Source of the DNA: Hydrogenophaga sp.
GTDB taxonomy: Bacteria > Pseudomonadota > Gammaproteobacteria > Burkholderiales > Burkholderiaceae_C
Direction of reading: 5' to 3'
Assembly (NCBI RefSeq): GCF_011390835.1
Contig: NZ_JAABRQ010000021.1
Span: 1 to 64,000 of the forward strand
Length of the DNA stretch: 64,000 nt
Shown here one piece after another: positions 10,193-20,956 of the stretch; positions within the stretch are counted from its first letter, which is position 1, and each line of letters begins with the position of its first letter. The position numbers were made by a program, and so were the translations under genes. The notes under the pieces were generated by a model. The model was not told where the DNA came from. It searched no databases and was given only the letters and a program-made list of their open reading frames with translations.

Positions 10193-11266
10193 ATGAACAT
10201 CATCCGAGGCCTCCGAGGCCTACCCTCTTCAGGTGGCGCCGGCTGCGCCCTCATCATCGGCAATTTTGATGGTGTGCACCGGGGCCACCAGGCCATGCTG
10301 GCCCTGCTCAACAACGAGGCTCGGCACCGCGGCGTGCCCAGCTGCGTGATGACCTTCGAGCCCCATCCGCGCGACCACTTCGCCGCCGTGCACCAGAAGC
10401 CAGAACTGGCACCTGCGCGCATCGCCACTTTGCGCGACAAGCTGGAAGAGCTGGCTCGCTGCGGCGTTGACCAATGTGTGGTCATGCCGTTCAATGCCGC
10501 GCTCGCCGCCCAGTCGCCGCAGGCCTTCATCGAAGACATCCTGGTGGGGCAGCTTGGCGTTCGCTACGTGCTGGTGGGCGACGACTTCCGTTTCGGCGCC
10601 AAGCGGGCTGGCGACTACGCCATGCTCGATGCTGCCGGCCAGCGCCTGGGGTTCGACGTGGCGCGCATGCAGAGCTACGAGGTGCACGGCACACGGGTCT
10701 CCAGCTCGGCGGTGCGCGCGGCCCTGGCCGGTGGCGACATGGAGCGGGTCGCTGCCCTGCTCGGTCGGCACTACGCCATCAGCGGCCACGTGGTACACGG
10801 CCGCAAGCTCGGCCGCGAACTGGGCGCCACCGCGGCCGGTGCGGGTGACGGCTTTCGCACCCTCAACCTGCGCTTCGCCCACTGGAAGCCTGCGGCCAGC
10901 GGCATTTTTGCGGTACTGGTGCACGGGCTGCTGCCTAACGGACCAGCCTTGCCTGGCGTGGCCAACCTGGGCGTTCGCCCCTCGCTGGACCCGCAAGACG
11001 TCAACGGTGGCCGGGTGCTGCTAGAGACCCACTGCCTCGACTGGCCGGCGGCCCTGACGCTGCACCTGGGCGGCAGGGAGGCCTACGGTAAAATCATCCG
11101 CGTGGAACTGCTGCACAAACTGCATGACGAGCTGAAGTACGACAGCCTGGACGCCCTCACCCGGGGCATTGCCCAGGATTGCGACGCCGCGCGGCAGTTT
11201 TTTGCCACCCTGCCCGAGCAAGCCTACGGCCAGACACACCGCCAGACCACGCGCGACCGAATTTAG
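10193..11266 (+). CDS. ribF: Bifunctional riboflavin kinase/FAD synthetase
   Basis: IIGNFDGVHRGHQAML, VLVGDDFRFGAKRAGD, RVSSSAVRAAL, GVANLGVRPSLD. Confidence 0.93.
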   Translation: MNIIRGLRGLPSSGGAGCALIIGNFDGVHRGHQAMLALLNNEARHRGVPSCVMTFEPHPRDHFAAVHQKPELAPARIATLRDKLEELARCGVDQCVVMPFNAALAAQSPQAFIEDILVGQLGVRYVLVGDDFRFGAKRAGDYAMLDAAGQRLGFDVARMQSYEVHGTRVSSSAVRAALAGGDMERVAALLGRHYAISGHVVHGRKLGRELGATAAGAGDGFRTLNLRFAHWKPAASGIFAVLVHGLLPNGPALPGVANLGVRPSLDPQDVNGGRVLLETHCLDWPAALTLHLGGREAYGKIIRVELLHKLHDELKYDSLDALTRGIAQDCDAARQFFATLPEQAYGQTHRQTTRDRI

Positions 11267-11292
11267 ACCGGTTGGTCCGCCCGGTCGCCGCC

Positions 11293-11373
11293 CTCGACAG
11301 GCTCAGGGCGAACGGTTCACCCCTTTCCCACTTGCCCGCCCGAGCCCAGCGCCCGGGCTGAGCCTGTCAAAGT
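11293..11373. repeat. Inverted intergenic repeat (CGACAGGCTCAGGGCGAACGG / GGGCTGAGCCTGTCAAAG)
   Basis: Arms 11295-11314 and 11353-11372 share GACAGGCTCAG/CTGAGCCTGTC between ribF and ileS. Confidence 0.75.
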
Positions 11374-11391
11374 CTTCACCGAGCCGAGCCC

Positions 11392-14319
11392 ATGTCAGAC
11401 ACACCACACACCGCGGGTGCATCGCCCGCCAGCAAGCCCGAAGCGAGCGCCTACCGCGCCACGCTCAACATGCCCGACACAGCCTTCCCCATGCGCGGAG
11501 ACCTGCCCAAGCGCGAGCCGGCCTGGGTCACCGAGTGGAACGCCAGCGGTGACAACCAGGGCCTCTACATGCGCCTGCGCGAGGCGCGCAAGGGCGCGCC
11601 GCTGTTTGTGCTGCACGATGGCCCCCCCTACGCCAACGGCAAGCTGCACATCGGTCACGCGCTAAACAAGATCCTGAAGGACATGATCGTGAAGTCCAGG
11701 CAGCTTGCTGGCTTCGATGCGCAGTACATTCCCGGCTGGGACTGCCACGGCCTGCCGATCGAAAACGCGATCGAGAAGCTGCACGGTCGCAATCTGAGCC
11801 GCGATGACATGCAGGCAAAGAGCCGCGCTTTCGCCACCGAACAGATTGACCAGCAGCGCGAAGACTTCAAGCGCCTGGGTGTGCTGGGCGACTGGGAGCG
11901 GCCTTACCGCACCATGGACTTCGCCAACGAAGCCGGTGAAATCCGCGCCTTCAAGCGCGTGATCGAGCGCGGCTTTGTCTACCGTGGCCTCAAACCCGTC
12001 TACTGGTGCTTCGACTGCGGCTCGTCGCTGGCCGAGTTTGAGATCGAATACGCCGACAAAAAGAGCGACACGCTGGACGTGGCCTTTGAAACCGACGATG
12101 CATCGAAGCTGGCCAACGCATTCGACCTGGCCTCATTGCCCGCTGGCAAGAGCGCCTTCGCTGTGATCTGGACCACCACCGCCTGGACCATCCCCGCCAA
12201 CCAGGCGCTCAACGCCCATCCCGAGTTCACCTACGCCCTGGTTGAGACGCCCATGGGCTGCCTGGTGCTGGCCGAAACGCTGGTGGAGAAATGCCTGGAG
12301 CGCTTCGGCCTAACCGGCAACGTGCTGGCCACCGCCACCGGTGACAAGCTCGGCGGGCTCAATTTCCGCCATCCACTGTTCGACGCCGACGCGGGCTACC
12401 GCCGACTCTCGCCGGTCTACCTGGCCGAGTACGTTAGCGACGCCGACGGAACCGGCATCGTGCACTCTTCGCCCGCTTATGGCGTAGACGACTTCAACTC
12501 CTGCGTCGCCAACGGCCTGGCCTACGACGACATCCTGAACCCGGTGCAAGGCAACGGCACCTACGCGGCCGATTTCCCGCTGTTCGGCGGATTGCACATC
12601 TGGAAGGCCGTTTCGGTCATCCTAGAGGCGTTGAAAACCGCTGGGCGCCTGATGGCCACCGTCTCCATCACTCACAGCTACCCCCATTGCTGGCGCCACA
12701 AGACGCCGGTGATCTACCGCGCCGCCGCGCAGTGGTTCATCCGCATGGACGAAGGCGAAGGGGTGTTCACTAAAGACAAAGCCTCTAAGTCCCTGCGCCA
12801 GCTCGCGCTTGACGCGATCGACCACACCCACTTTTACCCTGAAAACGGCAAGACCCGACTGCGCGACATGATCGCCAACCGGCCCGACTGGTGCATCAGC
12901 CGCCAGCGCAGCTGGGGCGTGCCCGTGCCCTTTTTCCTTCACAAGGATTCGGGCGAACTGCACCCGCGCACCATGGCCATCCTGGACCAGGCAGCCGACA
13001 TCGTGGAGCAAGGTGGCATCGAGGCCTGGAGCCGCGTGACCGCCGAAGAGATCTTGGGCGCCGAGGACGCGCCGCACTACACCAAGAGCACCGACATCCT
13101 GGAAGTCTGGTTCGACTCGGGCTCCACCTTCCAGCACGTGCTACGCGGCAGCCACGCCCAAGCCTACCCCAACGGCGCCTTCCACGCTCAAGGTCCGGAA
13201 GCCGATCTCTACCTTGAAGGACACGACCAGCACCGAGGCTGGTTCCACAGCTCGCTGCTGCTGGGCTGCGCGCTGCACGACCGGGCGCCGTACAAAGGTT
13301 TGCTGACCCACGGCTTCGCCACCGACGGCCAGGGCCGCAAAATGAGCAAGAGCCTGGGCAACACGGTGGAGCCACAAAGCGTGACCAGCAAGCTCGGCGC
13401 GGAAATCGTACGCCTTTGGGTCGCGAGCACCGACTACTCGGGCGACCTCAACATCGACGACAAGATCCTCGCCCGCGTGGTCGACAGCTACCGCCGCATC
13501 CGCAACACGCTGCGCTTCCTGATGGCCAACATCAGCGACTTTGATCCTGCGACCGACGCGGTGCCGCTGGATCAGATGCTGGAGATCGACCGCTATGCCT
13601 TGGCGCGCGCCGCTGAGCTGCAGGCCGACATCCTGAAACACTTCGACGCCTACGAATTTCACCCAGTGGTGAGCAAGCTGCAGGTGTACTGCTCGGAGGA
13701 CCTAGGGGCGTTTTACCTCGACGTGCTCAAGGACCGGCTCTACACCACCGCACCCAAAAGTCTGGCGCGCCGCAGCGCCCAGACCGCGCTGCACCAGATC
13801 AGTCACGCCATGCTGCGCTGGATGGCGCCCTTCCTCAGCTTCACGGCCGAAGAAGCCTGGCCGGTGCTGGCGGGTGACAAGACCCAGGGGTCGATCTTTT
13901 TCGAGACCTTCTCGCCGCTGCCCTCTCCGAACGAGGCGCTGCTGGCCAAGTGGTCGCGCATCCGCGCCATCCGCGATCTGGCCAACAAAGAAATCGAAGC
14001 CGTGCGCACCACCGGTAGCGTCGGCGCCTCACTGCAGGCCACGCTGACTATCACAGCAGGTGCCGACGACGCGTCGCTGTTGCGCTCATTGGGCGACGAT
14101 CTGCGCTTTGTCACCATCACCTCGGCGGTGAAGGTGAACGACGGGACCGAGCTGGCCGTGACCGTCACGCCCAGCACCGCCACCAAGTGCGAGCGCTGCT
14201 GGCACTACCTTGGCGACGTTGGCAGCGACCCCGCCCACCCCACCATTTGCGGCCGCTGCGTGAGCAACCTCGCTGAAGCGGCGGGCAGCGGCGCGGGCGA
14301 AGCCCGAAAGGTCGCTTGA
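11392..14319 (+). CDS. ileS: Isoleucyl-tRNA synthetase
   Basis: [43 protein letters not shown]-terminal Zn motif CERCWHYLG...CGRCV. Confidence 0.98.
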   Translation: MSDTPHTAGASPASKPEASAYRATLNMPDTAFPMRGDLPKREPAWVTEWNASGDNQGLYMRLREARKGAPLFVLHDGPPYANGKLHIGHALNKILKDMIVKSRQLAGFDAQYIPGWDCHGLPIENAIEKLHGRNLSRDDMQAKSRAFATEQIDQQREDFKRLGVLGDWERPYRTMDFANEAGEIRAFKRVIERGFVYRGLKPVYWCFDCGSSLAEFEIEYADKKSDTLDVAFETDDASKLANAFDLASLPAGKSAFAVIWTTTAWTIPANQALNAHPEFTYALVETPMGCLVLAETLVEKCLERFGLTGNVLATATGDKLGGLNFRHPLFDADAGYRRLSPVYLAEYVSDADGTGIVHSSPAYGVDDFNSCVANGLAYDDILNPVQGNGTYAADFPLFGGLHIWKAVSVILEALKTAGRLMATVSITHSYPHCWRHKTPVIYRAAAQWFIRMDEGEGVFTKDKASKSLRQLALDAIDHTHFYPENGKTRLRDMIANRPDWCISRQRSWGVPVPFFLHKDSGELHPRTMAILDQAADIVEQGGIEAWSRVTAEEILGAEDAPHYTKSTDILEVWFDSGSTFQHVLRGSHAQAYPNGAFHAQGPEADLYLEGHDQHRGWFHSSLLLGCALHDRAPYKGLLTHGFATDGQGRKMSKSLGNTVEPQSVTSKLGAEIVRLWVASTDYSGDLNIDDKILARVVDSYRRIRNTLRFLMANISDFDPATDAVPLDQMLEIDRYALARAAELQADILKHFDAYEFHPVVSKLQVYCSEDLGAFYLDVLKDRLYTTAPKSLARRSAQTALHQISHAMLRWMAPFLSFTAEEAWPVLAGDKTQGSIFFETFSPLPSPNEALLAKWSRIRAIRDLANKEIEAVRTTGSVGASLQATLTITAGADDASLLRSLGDDLRFVTITSAVKVNDGTELAVTVTPSTATKCERCWHYLGDVGSDPAHPTICGRCVSNLAEAAGSGAGEARKVA

Positions 14320-14828
14320 TGGCCGCGCACCGCAACGCCAGTTTCTGGCCCTGGATCGGCCTGGCGGCGTTGATCCTCCTGGCTGACCTCTTCACCAAGG
14401 CGCTGATCCTGGGTTATTACCGACTGGGCGACAGCACCTACGTGACCTCGTTCTTCAACGTGGTCCGGGTGCACAACTCGGGTGCTGCGTTCTCCTTTCT
14501 GGCAGGCGCCGGCGGCTGGCAACGCTGGTTTTTCACCGCCATCGGCATCGGTGCAGCCATCTTCATCGTCTGGATGCTGCGCTCACACAGTGGTCAGAAG
14601 CTGTTTTCGTTCGCCCTGGCCTGCATCCTGGGCGGCGCGATCGGCAATGTGATCGACCGGGTGGTGCACGGCTACGTGGTCGACTGGCTTGACTTCCACT
14701 TCAGCTTTCTATCGGGTATCTTTCACGGTGGGCATTTCCCGTCGTTCAACATCGCCGATGTGGGCATTTCCATCGGCGCGATGTGCCTCATCCTGGACGA
14801 AATACTGAGGGTTCGGCGAAGCCGCTGA
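14316..14828 (+). CDS. lspA: Lipoprotein signal peptidase
   Basis: [47 protein letters not shown]-type overlap with ileS. Confidence 0.97.
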   Translation: MMAAHRNASFWPWIGLAALILLADLFTKALILGYYRLGDSTYVTSFFNVVRVHNSGAAFSFLAGAGGWQRWFFTAIGIGAAIFIVWMLRSHSGQKLFSFALACILGGAIGNVIDRVVHGYVVDWLDFHFSFLSGIFHGGHFPSFNIADVGISIGAMCLILDEILRVRRSR

Positions 14829-14925
14829 GCGGGTCGCTGCCCACGCACCGGGAGGGACCCGGTGCCTTCCGAGTCCAGGGGCTGATCCGGCTTGGTGCTG
14901 CCTGGCGCCGGATCGATCGTCGCAG
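14829..14925 (+). repeat. Dispersed intergenic repeat, subtype 1 (copy E), directly after the lspA stop
   Basis: GCGGGTCGCTGCCC...GGGGCTGATCCGGCTTGG...GGCGCCGGATCG matches the minus strand of 26654-26740, with an inserted segment. Confidence 0.65.
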
Positions 14926-15004
14926 CGCTCTGCCGCTTCGTGGGTTGCTGCCCCTGTGCTAATCTGATTGACCCGCTGCCGTCCGGGCAGCTGAAGGAGA
15001 CACC

Positions 15005-16150
15005 ATGCCCGCCCTGCTGCCCAACATCGATCCTGAAGGCCTGCTCGAATTTTCGGTGGTCTACACCGATCGCGCGCTCAACCACATGTCCAAGCGCTTC
15101 CAGGGCGTGATGACCGACATCTCGGACATGCTCAAGCGCGTCTACGGCGCTCACTCTGCCGTGCTGGTGCCGGGCAGCGGCACCTTTGGTATGGAGTCGG
15201 TGGCGCGTCAGTTTGCTCACGGAAAACACGTGCTTGTGATCCGCAATGGCTGGTTCAGCTACCGCTGGACGCAAATCTTCGACATGGGTTCGATCCCTGC
15301 CAGCCACACCGTGATGAAAGCGCGCCGCACCAGCGAGGGCTCGCAGGCCCCATGGGCACCCGCGCCGATCGACGAAGTGAAGGCCGTAATTGCCAAGGAG
15401 AAGCCCGCGCTGGTGTTTGCACCGCACGTGGAAACCTCGGCTGGCATGATCCTGCCCGACGACTACCTGAGCGCGGTGGCCGACGCGGCGCACGCAGTGG
15501 ATGGTCTGTTTGTCCTCGACTGCATCGCCTCGGGCGCGATGTGGGTCGACATGGCCGCCACTGGTGTGGACGTATTGATCTCAGCGCCTCAAAAGGGCTG
15601 GAGCAGCTCGCCTTGCTGCGCCATGGTGATGCTGAGCGAGCGCGCCAGGAAAGCCATCGACAGCACCCAGAGCACCACCTTCGCGATGGACTTGAAGAAG
15701 TGGTTGCAGATCATGGAAACCTACGAAGGCGGCGGTCACGCGTATCACACCACGCTGCCGACCGATGCGCTGGTCCGGCTGCGCGACACCATGAACGAGA
15801 CCGAAGACTATGGTTACGCCCGGGTACGCGAGGAGCAGGTGGCGCTCGGGCAAGGGGTGCGCGATCTGGTGGAGCGCCACGGCTTCCCCAGCGTGGCCGC
15901 GAAAGGGTTCCAGGCGCCAGGCGTGGTGGTGAGCTACACAACCGATCCTGACATCCAGTCGAGCAAGAAGTTTCTCGCCGTGGGCCTGCAGACCGCCTCG
16001 GGCGTGCCGCTGCAGTGCGACGAGCCAGCGGATTTCCGCAGCTTTCGAATCGGGCTGTTCGGTCTGGACAAGTGGCACGATGTGCCGACCACGCTGCAAC
16101 ACCTGGAGACGGCTCTGGCTGAGGTGGCTCCTGCTACCGTGTCTGCCTGA
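15005..16150 (+). CDS. Class V aminotransferase (alanine/serine--glyoxylate aminotransferase family)
   Basis: VLVPGSGTFGMESVARQF, PHVETSAGMILPDDYL, DCIASGAMWVDMAATGVDVLISAPQKGWSS (PLP-Lys region). Confidence 0.85.
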   Translation: MPALLPNIDPEGLLEFSVVYTDRALNHMSKRFQGVMTDISDMLKRVYGAHSAVLVPGSGTFGMESVARQFAHGKHVLVIRNGWFSYRWTQIFDMGSIPASHTVMKARRTSEGSQAPWAPAPIDEVKAVIAKEKPALVFAPHVETSAGMILPDDYLSAVADAAHAVDGLFVLDCIASGAMWVDMAATGVDVLISAPQKGWSSSPCCAMVMLSERARKAIDSTQSTTFAMDLKKWLQIMETYEGGGHAYHTTLPTDALVRLRDTMNETEDYGYARVREEQVALGQGVRDLVERHGFPSVAAKGFQAPGVVVSYTTDPDIQSSKKFLAVGLQTASGVPLQCDEPADFRSFRIGLFGLDKWHDVPTTLQHLETALAEVAPATVSA

Positions 16151-16172
16151 GAGCGTCGACAACCAGCCCATA

Positions 16173-16209
16173 AATAGGCCCCGCTGCAGCCGCAGCGGGG
16201 CCTATTTTT
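16173..16209 (+). terminator. Rho-independent terminator
   Basis: AATAGGCCCCGCTGCAGCCGCAGCGGGGCCTATTTTT. Confidence 0.93.
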
Positions 16210-16224
16210 CAGAGCACGGCGAGG

Positions 16225-17217
16225 TCAGGGCAGCAACACTGTGCACCCCGTAGTGGCACGCGCCTCCAGGCTCTTGTGCGCGGCCTGCACCTCGGTCAGC
16301 GGGAAGCGCTGATCAATCCGGATCTTGACCTGACCGTTCAGCACCACCGCAAACAGATCGTCGGCCATGGCCTGCGTGCGCTCGCGGCTGGTGATGTGGG
16401 AAAACAGCGTCTGGCGCGTCACGTAGATCGATCCCTTGGGACCCAGGATGCCAGGCGCAAACGGCGCCACCGGACCGCTCGCATTGCCAAAGCTCACCAT
16501 CAGGCCAAAGGGCATGAGGCAGTCGAGCGATTTGTCAAAGGTGTCCTTGCCCACCGAGTCGTACACCACCTTCACGCCTTTGCCGCTTGTAATCTCCTTG
16601 ACCCGGGCAGCAAAATCTTCGCTGCGGTAATTGATGGTGAACTCGGCGCCGTGCTCCCGGGCCAGCGCGCACTTTTCGTCTGAACCGGCCGTGCCAATCA
16701 GGCGCAGGCCCAGGGCCTTGGCCCACTGGCAGGCGATCAGGCCCACGCCGCCGGCAGCCGCGTGGAACAGCACGAAGTCGCCGGCCTTCAGGCCTTCCAC
16801 CGGCGGGCAACGCTTGAGCAGGTACTGGACCGTCAGGCCCTTGAGCATCATGGCCGCGCCAGTTTCAAAATCGATGCCGTCGGGCAGCTTGCAGACGTTC
16901 ATGGCCGGCATCACCCGCACATCGCAGTAGCTGCCGGGCGGGTTGGCGGCGTAGGCCGCGCGGTCACCGACCTGCAGGTGGGTCACGCCCGCGCCCACCG
17001 CCTCGATCACACCCGCGCCCTCCATGCCCAAGGCCAGCGGCATGCTGTTGGGGTAGAGGCCACTGCGCTGGTACACATCGATGTAGTTCAAGCCAATGGC
17101 TTGGTGGCGGATGCGCACCTCACCTGCACCAGGCTCGCCCACGGGCACGTTATCGATTACCAACTGCTCGGGGCCACCGGTGGCATGGATGCGCACAGCG
17201 CGACTGGTCTGGGTCAT
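16225..17217 (-). CDS. NADPH:quinone oxidoreductase (zinc-less MDR family)
   Basis: AVRIHATGGPEQLVIDNVPVGEPGAGEVRIRHQAIGLNYIDVYQRSGLYP, HAAAGGVGLIACQWAKALG. Confidence 0.9.
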   Translation of the reverse strand: MTQTSRAVRIHATGGPEQLVIDNVPVGEPGAGEVRIRHQAIGLNYIDVYQRSGLYPNSMPLALGMEGAGVIEAVGAGVTHLQVGDRAAYAANPPGSYCDVRVMPAMNVCKLPDGIDFETGAAMMLKGLTVQYLLKRCPPVEGLKAGDFVLFHAAAGGVGLIACQWAKALGLRLIGTAGSDEKCALAREHGAEFTINYRSEDFAARVKEITSGKGVKVVYDSVGKDTFDKSLDCLMPFGLMVSFGNASGPVAPFAPGILGPKGSIYVTRQTLFSHITSRERTQAMADDLFAVVLNGQVKIRIDQRFPLTEVQAAHKSLEARATTGCTVLLP

Positions 17218-17354
17218 GGGGTCTCCTGGCCGGTGATCCGGCATCGTGTTGTTGGGAAAGGGCCCACATGCTGCCACGAAATCGCCGCGCCTGTGCGACA
17301 GGCGAGATCGCCCACGACGCAGTCGTGCAGCGCAGCATTGTTAAAGTGCCGGCC

Positions 17355-18293
17355 ATGTCCTCACCTTCTTCCGGTCAGCTCACCGCCAGCACCGCCGCCC
17401 TCTTGCTGATTCCACCAATGATGTGGGCGGGCAATGCGGTGGTAGGCCGGATGATGCAGGGCGTGATCCCGCCGATCACGCTCAACTTCGCGCGCTGGTC
17501 ACTTGCCCTGCTGCTCTTGCTGCCGCTGGCGGGCTGGGTGCTGCGGCGCGACAGCGACATGTGGCACCACTGGCGCCGCTTCGCCTGGCTAGGTCTGCTC
17601 GGTGCGGGCCTCTACAACGCGCTGCTGTATTTGGCGCTCAAGACCTCTACCCCCATCAACGTGACCCTGGTCGCAGCGGCCACGCCGATCTGGATGCTGC
17701 TGCTGGGTCGGGTGTTCTACAGCGTGGCGATTTCGCGCCGCGCCGCCTTTGGTGCCGCGCTGTCGCTCAGCGGCGTAGCGGTGGTGCTGTCGCGTGGCGA
17801 TGTGGCGCAGTTGCTTGGAGTCAAGCTGGTGCCGGGTGACGCCTGGATGCTGCTGGCCTCACTGGTCTGGGCCACCTACAGCTGGCAGCTTGCCAAGCCG
17901 CCACCCGGCTCGGAGCCCCCGGCCATCAAGGCCGACTGGGCGGCGTTTTTGCTCGCTCAGGTGGTTTTTGGTGTGGCTTGGTCGGGCATGCTGAGCGCCG
18001 GCGAATGGCTGACGCTGCCGGCTGCCCCAGCTGGACAGCCTCATATCGTCTGGGGCTGGCCGCTGTTGCTGGCGCTGGTTTACGTTGCAGTCGGGCCTTC
18101 CTTGCTGGCCTACCGCGCCTGGGGGGCCGGCGTGGGCCGGGTGGGTCCGACCATCGCCGGCTTTTTCTCCAACCTCACACCGGTGTTTGCGGCGGTGCTG
18201 TCGACGGCCTTGCTGGGTGAGCCGCCGCATCTGTACCACGCGCTGGGTTTTGCACTCATAGTGGGCGGCATCCTGATCAACGCGCGGCGCTGA
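17355..18293 (+). CDS. EamA/DMT family transporter
   Basis: Multi-TM; MMWAGNAVVGRMMQGVIPPITLNFARW, LTPVFAAVLSTALLGE. Confidence 0.87.
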   Translation: MSSPSSGQLTASTAALLLIPPMMWAGNAVVGRMMQGVIPPITLNFARWSLALLLLLPLAGWVLRRDSDMWHHWRRFAWLGLLGAGLYNALLYLALKTSTPINVTLVAAATPIWMLLLGRVFYSVAISRRAAFGAALSLSGVAVVLSRGDVAQLLGVKLVPGDAWMLLASLVWATYSWQLAKPPPGSEPPAIKADWAAFLLAQVVFGVAWSGMLSAGEWLTLPAAPAGQPHIVWGWPLLLALVYVAVGPSLLAYRAWGAGVGRVGPTIAGFFSNLTPVFAAVLSTALLGEPPHLYHALGFALIVGGILINARR

Positions 18294-18312
18294 ACAACCA
18301 ACCCGCACGATT

Positions 18313-19110
18313 TCAATACGTACCCGGGTAGGCGCCACCATCGGCCAGCACATTTTGGCCCGTCATGTAACCCGCGTGCACGCTGCAGAGGAACGCGCAA
18401 ATGGCGCCGAACTCCTGCGGCGTGCCGAAACGGCGGGCGGGAATGGTCTGGCGCCGCGCGTCCATCACCGCATCCAACGGCTTGCCGGTCTTGGCAGCCG
18501 CGCCTTCCATCGTGGCTTTGAGACGATCGGTGTCAAAGGCACCGGGTAGCAAATTGTTGATGGTCACGCCCTGCGCCGCCAGGCCGCTGCGCGAGACGCC
18601 GGCCACAAAACCGGTGAGGCCACTGCGCGCGCCGTTCGACAGCCCCAAGATGTCGATCGGCGCCTTCACCGCGCTGCTGGTGATGTTGACGATGCGGCCA
18701 AAGCCGCGCTGGGCCATGCCGTCCACCGTGGCCTTGATGAGCTCGATAGGTGTGATCATGTTGGCGTCCACTGCTTTGAGCCAGATCTCGCGGTCCCAGC
18801 CGCGGAAGTCGCCCGGCGGCGGGCCGCCCGCATTGGTCACCACCATGTCGAAATGCTTGCCCGGCCCTCCCGCCACCGAAAAAGCCGCCGCACGACCCGC
18901 CTCGGTGGTGATGTCGGCCGCCACTGGCAGCACCTGCACGCCGGGCGAAACTTGGCGAATGACCTCTGCCGCGGCGTTCAGCGCATCGACCCCACGTGCC
19001 ACGATCACCAGGTTGACGCCCTCGCCCGCCAGCGCCTGCGCGCAGCCCAGGCCAAGCCCTTTGCTGGCGCCACACACCAGCGCCCACTTGCCTGAAATAC
19101 CCATGTCCAT
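18313..19110 (-). CDS. SDR family oxidoreductase
   Basis: GKWALVCGASKGLGLGCAQALAGEG, VTNAGGPPPGDF, RIVNITSSAVKAP. Confidence 0.9.
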   Translation of the reverse strand: MDMGISGKWALVCGASKGLGLGCAQALAGEGVNLVIVARGVDALNAAAEVIRQVSPGVQVLPVAADITTEAGRAAAFSVAGGPGKHFDMVVTNAGGPPPGDFRGWDREIWLKAVDANMITPIELIKATVDGMAQRGFGRIVNITSSAVKAPIDILGLSNGARSGLTGFVAGVSRSGLAAQGVTINNLLPGAFDTDRLKATMEGAAAKTGKPLDAVMDARRQTIPARRFGTPQEFGAICAFLCSVHAGYMTGQNVLADGGAYPGTY

Positions 19111-19126
19111 TCAAGTCTCCTGAAAA

Positions 19127-20050
19127 TTATTTGGCGCCCGCCTGGGCTCTACCATAGCGGGTCACCAGAAATACACCTGTGACCACCAGCACCGTGCCAG
19201 CGACGATCCAGGCGTTGAACGGTTCACCAAGAATCACCACGCCCATGGCAATGGTGGACATGGGTCCGATCATGCCAGTCTGCGCAGCCAGCCCCGCTCC
19301 CAGCCGCTCAATGCCCATCATCACCATGAGCACCGGCGCAAAGGTGCACAACGTGGCATTGAGCACCGAGAGCCAGATCACCTCGGGCGCCACCACCGCT
19401 GCGCTCATGGGCCTCAACAGCACGAATTGCAGAAGCACCAGCAGGCAGGCCACGCTGGTGGCCAGCCCAACCAGACGGAGCGAGCCAAGCCGCTTGACCA
19501 GTTCGCCGCTGTAGACGATGTAAATCGCGTAGCTGATCGCACTGCCGAACACCAGCAGCGCGCCAACAGCCGCGTCCGGCCCTTGCAGCCCGGCCTCGTG
19601 TCCGAACACCAGCAACACGCCGGCATAGCTCACCGCCATGGCCACCGCCTGCAGCCGCGTGATGCGCCGCTGGTACAGCACCCAGCCTAGCACCAGCACC
19701 AGCGTAGGGTTGAGGTAAAGAATCAACCGCTCAAGGCTGGCGGTGATGTACTGCAGACCCCAGAAATCCAGAAAGCTCGCTAGGTAATACCCGGTAAAAC
19801 CCAGGCCCAGAATGCCCAGCCAGTCGCTGCGCGTGAGCGCCTCCTTGCCTCGGCTGGCCCACCACGCCAGCGCCAGAAACAGTGGCAGCGCAAACAGCAT
19901 GCGGTACATGATGAGCGTGACCGCATCCACCCCGTACTGGTAAGCCAGCTTCACGATGATGGCCTTGCCGCTGAACGCGATTGACCCCAGGCCGGCCAGC
20001 AGCAGGCCGCTGGCGAGGTGGGTGGGCGGCACGTGCACGGCGGAGGTCAT
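19127..20050 (-). CDS. EamA/DMT family transporter
   Basis: Ten-TM EamA pattern; SIAFSGKAIIVKLAYQYGVDAVTLIMYRMLFALP. Confidence 0.87.
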   Translation of the reverse strand: MTSAVHVPPTHLASGLLLAGLGSIAFSGKAIIVKLAYQYGVDAVTLIMYRMLFALPLFLALAWWASRGKEALTRSDWLGILGLGFTGYYLASFLDFWGLQYITASLERLILYLNPTLVLVLGWVLYQRRITRLQAVAMAVSYAGVLLVFGHEAGLQGPDAAVGALLVFGSAISYAIYIVYSGELVKRLGSLRLVGLATSVACLLVLLQFVLLRPMSAAVVAPEVIWLSVLNATLCTFAPVLMVMMGIERLGAGLAAQTGMIGPMSTIAMGVVILGEPFNAWIVAGTVLVVTGVFLVTRYGRAQAGAK

Positions 20051-20110
20051 GCGGGGATTATCCGCAGCAGACCGCGCGGCCGCTGTCGCCCGGCCATCCC
20101 GCGTCAGCGT

Positions 20111-20821
20111 TCAGGGCTTAGGCGCCACCAGCGCCTCGGCATCCACCACCCGGTACACGCGGCCATGGTTGTCGAGCGGCTCGATGCAACCTTCGCGCAC
20201 GAAGGCGTTGACAGTGCGGCTCACAGTCTCCAGCTTCAGGTCGAGCATGGCGCCCATGTCTTCGCGCGAAAACAGCGTACTGACCGAGGCGTCGTGATCG
20301 GCGCGCATCTTCAAGATCAGCCCGGCGACTCGCTGGCGCGCGGTGCCGAAGTTGAGGTCGGCCAGCCAGTCGTCGGCCTCCTTGAGGCTGCGGTGCCAGC
20401 GCTCCAGCAGGCGCTGGTGCAGCCGGGGCGTTTCCCGGTTCAGCCGCTGGATCACTTGCAGCGGCAGGCGGCAGACCTTGATGCTGGTGAGGCCAATGGC
20501 GTCGGACTCGTAAGTGGGCGCCATCAGCGCTTCCAGCCCGATCACGTCGCCCGCGCGCAGCACGCGCACGATGCGCTGGCGACCATCCAACGTGTTGCGC
20601 ACCAGTTTGACGATGCCGGCGCGCAGGGTGTAGAGCGAGGTCGCGGTCTCGCCCATGCGCACCAGCGCGTGGCCCGCCGGGTATTCCAGATCGTCGATGG
20701 GCGCGTGGATGAGCTTGAAGTCTTCTTCATGCAGATCGGCAAACAGCACCATGTCTCGGATGCCGCAGCTGCGGCAGTCGGCGGTGCCGCGCCAGGCGGA
20801 TTCGGTTTTGATGGGGATCAT
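20111..20821 (-). CDS. Crp/Fnr family transcriptional regulator
   Basis: CRSCGIRDMVLFADL (FNR-like Cys), cNMP-binding domain, HTH FSREDMGAMLDLKLETVSRTVNAFVREGCI. Confidence 0.88.
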   Translation of the reverse strand: MIPIKTESAWRGTADCRSCGIRDMVLFADLHEEDFKLIHAPIDDLEYPAGHALVRMGETATSLYTLRAGIVKLVRNTLDGRQRIVRVLRAGDVIGLEALMAPTYESDAIGLTSIKVCRLPLQVIQRLNRETPRLHQRLLERWHRSLKEADDWLADLNFGTARQRVAGLILKMRADHDASVSTLFSREDMGAMLDLKLETVSRTVNAFVREGCIEPLDNHGRVYRVVDAEALVAPKP

Positions 20822-20874
20822 GCAGGTGGCGCTCGGTGTGGGTGGCCCAGTGGTCAATGTACGGCAGTGAACGC

Positions 20875-20956
20875 GATCCGACGCCGGGCCGCCCCAGGGC
20901 GGATCGGCCCCCGCGGGGGACTGCGACCCGCGAAGCAGCGGAGCGTGGGGGCGCTC
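20875..20956 (-). repeat. Dispersed intergenic repeat, subtype 1 (copy A), directly after the gspE-like stop
   Basis: CGATCCGACGCCGGGCCGCCCCAGGGCGGATCGGCCCCCGCGGGGGACTGCGACCCGCG...GTGGGGGCGCTCAATTCA aligns closely with 26654-26740. Confidence 0.85.
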
